A stretch of DNA of 10,602 bases from Acidimicrobiales bacterium. Lineage in GTDB: Bacteria; Actinomycetota; Acidimicrobiia; Acidimicrobiales; Ilumatobacteraceae. Every line of letters starts with the position of its first letter. Position 1 is the first letter of the stretch. Positions 6,682-10,602 of the stretch are shown piece by piece. The position numbers and the translations under genes are program-made. The notes below the pieces were generated by a model. It searched no databases and had not been told where the DNA came from. It worked only from the letters and a program-made list of their open reading frames with translations. Location of the stretch: positions 1-10,602 of the forward strand of contig JAURNB010000023.1 in assembly GCA_030830415.1 (NCBI GenBank). Direction: 5' to 3'.

Positions 6682-7566
6682 CTATTTGCGCGTGCGGTTG
6701 GTGAGAAATGCGCCAGCGAGCGCAACGCCACAACCCACCAGAGAGAGCCCAGCAACTACTTCATCACGAATCACTGCTCCGAGGAACAAAGCCACGACCG
6801 GCATGATGTAGGTGGTCACCGATGTACGAGTGCTGCCCACTCGACCTGCCAGGGTGGTGGTGAGCGCATAGGCAATTCCTGTGCCACCTACTCCAAGGCC
6901 CACCATGGCAAAGAGTGAGTGCCAGGCGAAGGAACTGCTGGGGATTGTGGCAATGCCAAAGGGGGCGGTAAGAACAAGGGCCACTACTTGGGCGCGAACA
7001 ATAACGGGCAGTGCGCCGTGTTTTTGTTGAAGCGGAACCGCAAGGTTTAACGCAATGCCATAGCAGCACAACGCACTCATAATGAGCACAACACCAAATG
7101 CACTCGATGATGTTTTGTTCGCTGTGGGAATTGCAATGAGCAAGACGCCACCAAAGCCAACAAGCAACCCGAGAACTTGGTTGCGATGTGGAAAGCGTTT
7201 ATGCATGAGCGAAGCAACCGTTGCAACAAACAACGGGGTAGCACCATTGAGCATGCCGGTCACGCTGCTTGAAACATGTTGCTCGGCAAAAGGAAAAAGA
7301 CTCAGTGGAATTGCTATCCAGAACACTCCGAGTAATGCAATGGATGGCAGATCTTTCTTGGGAATGTGCTTGCGCGATTGTGGGAATGCAATGAGTGCAA
7401 GGAAGCCAAAAAGAATCCGCAAGGGAGTAATGAGTGCTGGCTCAAAAGCATCGAGACCTTCTGCAATAAAAAAGAAACTCGAACCCCAAATCAGCCCGGG
7501 TATGACCAGCAGCAACCAATCGCTGCGACCCATGCGGTAGTCGCTATGGGCTGTGGAAGTGCTCAC
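6682..7566 (-). CDS. EamA/DMT-superfamily transporter
   Basis: A 294-aa inner-membrane protein of the drug/metabolite transporter superfamily with ten predicted membrane segments in two EamA repeats. The first repeat opens with LLLVIPGLIWGSSFFFIAEGL (about 18-38) followed by the PALITPLRILFGFLALIA helix; the second repeat contains MSALCCYGIALNLAVPL and ends in YIMPVVALFLGAVIRDEVVAGLSLVGCGVALAGAFL, with the family's Pro and Glu in the penultimate helix. A polar tail NRTRK follows. These carriers export amino acids, metabolites or drugs; the substrate cannot be deduced. The GTG start overlaps the Nudix stop as GTGA, implying translational coupling; an ATG twelve codons in is an alternative, just before the first membrane helix. 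Neither has an evident ribosome site, which favours the coupled start. Confidence 0.9.
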   Translation of the reverse strand: MSTSTAHSDYRMGRSDWLLLVIPGLIWGSSFFFIAEGLDAFEPALITPLRILFGFLALIAFPQSRKHIPKKDLPSIALLGVFWIAIPLSLFPFAEQHVSSSVTGMLNGATPLFVATVASLMHKRFPHRNQVLGLLVGFGGVLLIAIPTANKTSSSAFGVVLIMSALCCYGIALNLAVPLQQKHGALPVIVRAQVVALVLTAPFGIATIPSSSFAWHSLFAMVGLGVGGTGIAYALTTTLAGRVGSTRTSVTTYIMPVVALFLGAVIRDEVVAGLSLVGCGVALAGAFLTNRTRK

Positions 7567-8036
7567 TCGAGCGAAGCCACAACAAGTGGGTGCAAGCTAG
7601 GCCAAGCGGAAGCAAACCCTGGGTGCAGCTCATAGGTGTGCACAGAGTCGATATGCACCCAATGCAAGTCAGCCGATTCTGCATTTGCTATTCCGGCATT
7701 CGCGTCGCCATGGCAATGGGCAATCACGGTGTCGTATCGCCATGGGCCGTGGTCATCGGAGAAGGTGTGCACCACGGTGAGGTGATGCTCGTGAATGCCT
7801 ACTTCTTCAAATGCTTCACGTTTTGCTGCGGCAATGGAATCTTCATGTGAGTCGAGTGCTCCACCTGGTAATGCCCAAGTGCCACCACCGTGGGTCCATT
7901 CAGCGCGTAACTGCAACAATACGTGGGGCTCGGGTGTATCGCGGCGTACTAATAGCAAGCCAGCAGCGCCGTACAAACCCCAATGGTGGCCGCCACAATC
8001 ACAACGCACCCAACCATCTCCATCACGTAATCCCAT
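7563..8036 (-). CDS. Nudix hydrolase
   Basis: A 157-aa Nudix enzyme, a Mg-dependent hydrolase of nucleoside diphosphate-linked compounds. The Nudix box is perfect, G59 x5 E65 x7 R73 E A F E77 E78 V G80 I81, preceded by GGTWALPGGAL. The N-terminus has WVRCDCGGHHWGLYGAAGLLLV; the two Cys and two His there are a recurring mark of a high-GC Gram-positive subgroup and may bind metal, which is inference. The substrate (oxidised nucleotide, sugar nucleotide or other) is not predictable. I chose the ATG at 8036 because a TAGTGT box ends seven bases before it, as in leaderless transcripts; a GTG three codons upstream (8045) is possible. The 3' end overlaps the EamA start by four bases. It is divergent from ade, with a 43-base gap. 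Confidence 0.9.
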   Translation of the reverse strand: MGLRDGDGWVRCDCGGHHWGLYGAAGLLLVRRDTPEPHVLLQLRAEWTHGGGTWALPGGALDSHEDSIAAAKREAFEEVGIHEHHLTVVHTFSDDHGPWRYDTVIAHCHGDANAGIANAESADLHWVHIDSVHTYELHPGFASAWPSLHPLVVASLE

Positions 8037-8043
8037 ACGTCTC

Positions 8044-8049
8044 ACACTA
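8044..8049 (-). promoter_or_regulatory. Likely -10 box (TAGTGT) of the Nudix operon
   Basis: Minus-strand TAGTGT fits TAnnnT and ends seven bases before the Nudix ATG, the geometry of a leaderless actinobacterial promoter. No -35 consensus is evident upstream, where the opposite promoter lies. Confidence 0.45.
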
Positions 8050-8059
8050 TGTGATCACA
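8050..8059. promoter_or_regulatory. TGTGATCACA palindrome, candidate operator between Nudix and ade
   Basis: A perfect 10-bp palindrome in the 18-bp space between the two facing -10 boxes. Its halves TGTGA/TCACA resemble the half-sites of CRP/FNR-type regulators, but those need a six-base spacer that is absent here, so the binding protein is not identified. Confidence 0.4.
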
Positions 8060-8067
8060 ACGCCCAC

Positions 8068-8073
8068 TATCGT
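8068..8073 (+). promoter_or_regulatory. Likely -10 box (TATCGT) of ade
   Basis: TATCGT fits TAnnnT and ends six bases before the ade ATG, and no Shine-Dalgarno lies between, so a leaderless ade transcript is inferred. A -35 would fall on the opposite promoter's -10 region at about 8044-8050. Confidence 0.45.
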
Positions 8074-8079
8074 TTCCCT

Positions 8080-9798
8080 ATGGCACGCCCACCTGTTTCA
8101 CTTCATGCCTTAGCTGCCGCCCGAGGCGATGTTCCTGCCGACATTTTGTTGAAAGGCGGGCGAGTGCTCTCGCCAACTACGCGCGAATGGGTGACCACCG
8201 ACCTTGCCATTGCCGATGGAGTAGTGGTGGGGTGGGGAGAGCGTGATGCCCATGAAATCATCAATGTTGATGGCGCATCTTTGGTGGCTGGTTTTGTTGA
8301 TGCACATATGCATTTGGAGTCGTCAAAACTCTGGGTCGATGAATATGTCAAAGCAGTTCTGCCAAATGGAACCACTGCGGTTGCTGCAGACCCACATGAA
8401 ATTGCCAATGTGGCTGGTCTTGAAGGAATACGTGCACTTGTTGATGCTGCAGAAAAAATGCCGTTCACATTTGGTGTAGCTGCATCGTCGTGTGTGCCAG
8501 CATCTCCTTTTGAAAGTGCGGGCGCTGCATTTTCTGCTGCCGATGTCAAAACAATTATCGACGAGTTGGGGGCCATTGGCGTTGCGGAAGTGATGAACTA
8601 TCCAGCAGTCATTAATGGCGACCCCATGTTTCGCGACATCATTGCTTCTGCTGGTTGGCGCAAAGTAGATGGTCATGCACCGGGCTTGCGTGGACGCGCA
8701 CTCGATGCGTATTTAGCTGCAGGCATTGAAAGCGACCACGAATGTTTCGCACTCGACGAAGCGCATGAAAAACGCCAAAAGGGAATGTGGGTTTTTCTGC
8801 GTCAAGGTTCGGTGTGTCAAGACCTCTTAGAGCTTTTGCCAACAGTGTTGAGCCATGGACCGATGTGCACAGCTTTTTGCAGCGACGACCGCGAGCCCGA
8901 TCTCTTGCGCGATGAAGGCCACATCAATCATTGCTTGCGTTTGGCTGTGGAAGGTGGGCTCAATGAAATTGACGCGCTGATTGTTGCGTCATTTCTTCCA
9001 GCGATGTATCACAACTTTTTCCATCTCGGTCAACTCGGGCCCGGTTATCAAGCCGACGTTGCCGTATTCGACACGCTGCAAGGTTTCAAACCATCGCTCG
9101 TTCTGCAACGTGGAAAAATAGTTGCGCGTAATGGTGTCATTGAACCTGGTGCAGTGCCCGTATTGGAAGCCCCACAAAGTTTGTACAACCGTGTGCGCTT
9201 ACATCACGTACCAACAGCAGCAGAACTCACTATCGACGAACCAGCCAACGGGAAAGCACGCGTTATCGGTGTGACCTCAAAAACGGTACGCACTAAGTCG
9301 CTCATTTTGGATGTCAGCGATGAGACAAACGACATCGCGCGTATTGCTGTTGTAGAGCGCCATAAGGCAACGGGCCGCATTGGTCTTGCCTACGTTTCTG
9401 GCTATGGCATTCAGCGTGGTGCAATTGCATCAACCGTGGCGCACGATGCACACAACATCATGGTGGTAGGTGCACGCGATGCAAGTGGCCCAGCCGATAT
9501 GTCTGTCGCTATTGCTCGCGTTGCCGAAATGGGTGGCGGGCAAGTGGTGGTTGTCGACGGCAAAGTGGTTGCTGAGGTCGCATTACCTATTGCGGGTCTC
9601 ATGAGCCCGAAACCATTGCTCGAAGTAGCTGGTGAAATCGATCGTGTAGTGGAAGCCGCTCGCGAACTCGGCATCACGCTCGATGCACCGTTTATGGCGT
9701 TGTCGTTCCTGGGTCTATCGGTCATTCCCGACCTACGCATCACCGACCATGGGCTCATCGACGTCAATGAGTTCGCCGTCGTTCCCGTCTCCCTCTGA
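8080..9798 (+). CDS. ade: Adenine deaminase
   Basis: A 572-aa adenine deaminase (EC 3.5.4.2) of the amidohydrolase superfamily, converting adenine to hypoxanthine and ammonia in purine salvage and catabolism. The length is normal. Metal-site candidates are H76 and H78 in GFVDAHMHLESS, E170 in AEVMNYPAV, H199 in DGHAPGL, H220 in ESDHE and D269 in FCSDDR; ADPHEIANV (103-111) is characteristic of the family. The C-terminal domain is complete: AHDAHNIMVVGARD (454-467), GGGQVVVVDG (485-494), LPIAGLMS (502-509) and PFMALSFLGLSVIPDLRITDHGL (537-559). The same frame stays open upstream to 7795, but that stretch lies over the Nudix gene, and the family begins near MARPPVSLHALAAARGD, so 8080 is the start. 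There is no ribosome site, and a TATCGT box six bases upstream suggests a leaderless mRNA. No other purine gene adjoins it. Confidence 0.95.
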   Translation: MARPPVSLHALAAARGDVPADILLKGGRVLSPTTREWVTTDLAIADGVVVGWGERDAHEIINVDGASLVAGFVDAHMHLESSKLWVDEYVKAVLPNGTTAVAADPHEIANVAGLEGIRALVDAAEKMPFTFGVAASSCVPASPFESAGAAFSAADVKTIIDELGAIGVAEVMNYPAVINGDPMFRDIIASAGWRKVDGHAPGLRGRALDAYLAAGIESDHECFALDEAHEKRQKGMWVFLRQGSVCQDLLELLPTVLSHGPMCTAFCSDDREPDLLRDEGHINHCLRLAVEGGLNEIDALIVASFLPAMYHNFFHLGQLGPGYQADVAVFDTLQGFKPSLVLQRGKIVARNGVIEPGAVPVLEAPQSLYNRVRLHHVPTAAELTIDEPANGKARVIGVTSKTVRTKSLILDVSDETNDIARIAVVERHKATGRIGLAYVSGYGIQRGAIASTVAHDAHNIMVVGARDASGPADMSVAIARVAEMGGGQVVVVDGKVVAEVALPIAGLMSPKPLLEVAGEIDRVVEAARELGITLDAPFMALSFLGLSVIPDLRITDHGLIDVNEFAVVPVSL

Positions 9799-9799
9799 C

Positions 9800-9830
9800 C
9801 CCAAGTGTTCTCATAACCCAAAGTGTTCTC
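9800..9830 (+). repeat. Tandem AAGTGTTCTC repeats after ade
   Basis: AAGTGTTCTC occurs at 9803-9812 and 9821-9830, each preceded by CCC, 18 bases apart; a partial third AAGTGTTGAG is at 9881-9890. The spacing of nearly two helical turns would suit a regulator binding one DNA face upstream of the acetyltransferase gene, but short chance repeats are equally possible. Confidence 0.45.
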
Positions 9831-9872
9831 GGCGCCGTATGTACCGCTTTTTGCAACATTTTGCGCCGAGAA
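9826..9872. terminator. Hairpin between ade and the acetyltransferase gene
   Basis: TTCTCGGCGC (9826-9835) and GCGCCGAGAA (9863-9872) form a perfect 10-bp stem with a 27-base loop. It lies 27 bases after the ade stop, so it is a candidate terminator, although an AT-rich purine stretch rather than a T run follows. Its right arm belongs to a repeat that recurs inverted at 10571-10592, so it may instead be a dispersed palindromic repeat. Confidence 0.5.
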
Positions 9873-9873
9873 A
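9852..9873 (+). repeat. 22-bp repeat, copy 1 (inverted relative to copy 2)
   Basis: Beginning TGCAACATTTT and ending GCGCCGAGAAA, this stretch matches the reverse complement of 10571-10592 at 20 of 22 positions, both differences being transitions. Similarity continues more weakly for about ten further bases into the loop (a shared GCGG on the minus strand). With copy 2 it flanks the acetyltransferase gene. Confidence 0.65.
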
Positions 9874-9901
9874 TAAAAAGAAGTGTTGAGCATTCGCTCC
9901 G

Positions 9902-9907
9902 TAGGCT
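9902..9907 (+). promoter_or_regulatory. Possible -10 box (TAGGCT) of the acetyltransferase gene
   Basis: TAGGCT fits TAnnnT and ends six bases before the ATG at 9914, the same geometry as at ade. The purine run AAGGG touches the ATG and is too close to act as a Shine-Dalgarno. A TTGAGC at 9886-9891 is only ten bases upstream, too near for a normal -35. Confidence 0.35.
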
Positions 9908-9913
9908 CAAGGG

Positions 9914-10555
9914 ATGTCCGTACCTCTGACCCCCATCACACTTGAGGGTCGTTTTGTACGTCTCTTGCCACTAACGAATGCACATGTACGCCCACTGTTG
10001 TCGGCTGCTGCTGGTTCTCGTGAAAGTTTTCAGTACACCTGGGTACCTGAACCAACTACTGCCGATATCACTCGCTACATCAGTGCAGCAGTTGCAGCAT
10101 TTGAAGCAGGAACGGCGCATCCGTTTGTGACCGTGCGCATCGATTCGCCCGACACGGTGGTGGGGTCAACACGTTTTATGAATCTTGAGTATTGGGCCGA
10201 TGCAACAGGGCACCCGAGCACACGCGATTTTCCCGATGCAGTAGAAATCGGTGCAACATGGCTCTCGCACGATGCCCAACGTACTCAAGTAAATACCGAG
10301 GCAAAATTATTGATGCTTACCTACGCCTTCGAAACGTGGGGAGTACAGCGAGTTGTCTTGCGTACCGATGCCCGTAATGCAAAATCACGAGCAAACATCG
10401 AACGCATTGGTGCACAGTACGAAGGAACGTTGCGCCATCACATGCACTCAACTGATGGCGACAATAACGGCCTTCGCAACACGGCCGTCTACTCCATCAT
10501 TCGTCAGGAATGGGATGCCGTGAAGGCGCAACTTCAGGCAAAACTGGCGGAGTAG
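9914..10555 (+). CDS. GNAT family N-acetyltransferase, RimJ/RimL type
   Basis: A 213-aa acetyl-CoA-dependent N-acetyltransferase of the RimJ/RimL-like group, which acetylates protein N-termini or small amines. The N-terminal TLEGRFVRLLPLTNAHVRPLL is the usual opening strand and helix; FVTVRIDSPDTVVGSTRFMNLE (71-92) is the central sheet. The acetyl-CoA loop is at about 117-131 (LSHDAQRTQVNTEAK), where the usual R-x-x-G-x-A/G glycine is replaced by Gln-Val-Asn, though the NTEAKLLMLTYAFE helix is typical. VVLRTDARNAKSRANIERIGAQYEGTLRHHM (147-177) is the conserved C-terminal block. The acceptor is unknown. ATG 9914 begins the conserved domain; a TAGGCT box six bases upstream hints at leaderless translation. 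A hairpin spans its stop codon, and inverted 22-bp repeats flank the gene. Confidence 0.9.
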   Translation: MSVPLTPITLEGRFVRLLPLTNAHVRPLLSAAAGSRESFQYTWVPEPTTADITRYISAAVAAFEAGTAHPFVTVRIDSPDTVVGSTRFMNLEYWADATGHPSTRDFPDAVEIGATWLSHDAQRTQVNTEAKLLMLTYAFETWGVQRVVLRTDARNAKSRANIERIGAQYEGTLRHHMHSTDGDNNGLRNTAVYSIIRQEWDAVKAQLQAKLAE

Positions 10556-10573
10556 AAAAGTACCCGCCAGTTT
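10541..10573 (+). terminator. Hairpin spanning the acetyltransferase stop codon
   Basis: AAACTGGCGG (10541-10550) and CCGCCAGTTT (10564-10573) form a perfect 10-bp stem; the 13-base loop contains the TAG stop. No T run follows. It is probably a transcription terminator or 3' stabiliser. Its last three bases are also the first of repeat copy 2. Confidence 0.55.
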
Positions 10574-10592
10574 CTCGGCGCGAAATGTTGCG
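10571..10592 (-). repeat. 22-bp repeat, copy 2 (partial element at window edge)
   Basis: This stretch begins TTTCTCGGCGC and contains AAATGTTGC; it is the near-exact reverse complement of 9852-9873 (20/22). If it is the same palindromic element as copy 1, the matching arm GCGCCGAGAA should lie just beyond the right window edge. Confidence 0.65.
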
Positions 10593-10602
10593 ATTCGCGG
10601 CA

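Noticed and set aside
7795..8079. Upstream extension of the ade reading frame by 95 codons
   Set aside because: It lies antisense over the Nudix gene, has no family similarity, and adenine deaminases begin near the ATG at 8080.
3..9798. A purine pathway linking the molybdenum hydroxylase (as xanthine dehydrogenase) to adenine deaminase
   Set aside because: The genes are 6 kb apart with unrelated operons between, and the hydroxylase loop is form II CoxL-like rather than clearly xanthine dehydrogenase.
1..10602. CRISPR arrays, tRNA/rRNA genes, insertion sequences, phage or defence genes
   Set aside because: No regularly spaced repeats, cloverleaf-like regions, transposase or defence-family motifs were seen on either strand.

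Overview
The window is ordinary-looking bacterial chromosome, densely packed and with roughly balanced base composition (judged by eye, not counted). Several things suggest an actinobacterium, possibly a lower-GC aquatic lineage such as an acidimicrobial relative: two genes preceded by a TAnnnT box only 6-7 bases before the start codon and no Shine-Dalgarno (leaderless style), many GTG starts, terminator-like hairpins without T tracts, and the families present (form II CoxL-like hydroxylase, SnoaL-like, DoxX, PPOX, Nudix with an N-terminal Cys/His patch). The taxonomic placement is inference; no rRNA or tRNA is present to test it.

Layout. 3-1937 (+): the C-terminal four-fifths of a molybdenum hydroxylase large subunit (xanthine dehydrogenase/CoxL family, AYRGAGR active-site type), cut by the left window edge. 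1938-4376 (-): a two-gene unit, an alkyl-sulfatase-type metallo-beta-lactamase (633 aa) followed by a PPOX-type flavin-binding protein (167 aa). A short intergenic region separates this unit from 4462-6161 (+): SnoaL-like protein, DoxX membrane protein and an SDR-fold protein. 6154-8036 (-): Nudix hydrolase, EamA transporter and an unrecognised 164-aa acidic protein, with a 4-base GTGA overlap between the first two. 8080-9798 (+): a full-length adenine deaminase (ade), divergent from the Nudix gene. 9914-10555 (+): a RimJ/RimL-type GNAT acetyltransferase.

How they may work together. The sulfatase and PPOX genes are likely co-transcribed; the divergent SnoaL-DoxX-SDR set could share a regulatory region and a small-molecule oxidation role, but no substrate can be read from the sequence. 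The Nudix, EamA and 164-aa genes look like an operon. Adenine deaminase is a stand-alone purine salvage/catabolism enzyme sharing a very small back-to-back promoter region with the Nudix operon.

The most interesting non-coding signals are: (1) an imperfect 22-bp repeat present in opposite orientations on either side of the acetyltransferase gene, one copy being an arm of a hairpin; (2) the compact ade/Nudix promoter region, with two facing TAnnnT boxes 18 bp apart around a perfect TGTGATCACA palindrome; (3) a six-codon leader ORF with a strong Shine-Dalgarno overlapping the GTG start of the alkyl sulfatase; (4) an 11-bp perfect inverted repeat just before the SDR gene. No new defence system, mobile element, CRISPR or RNA gene was seen. 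I found no convincing undescribed system; the repeats are the best leads.
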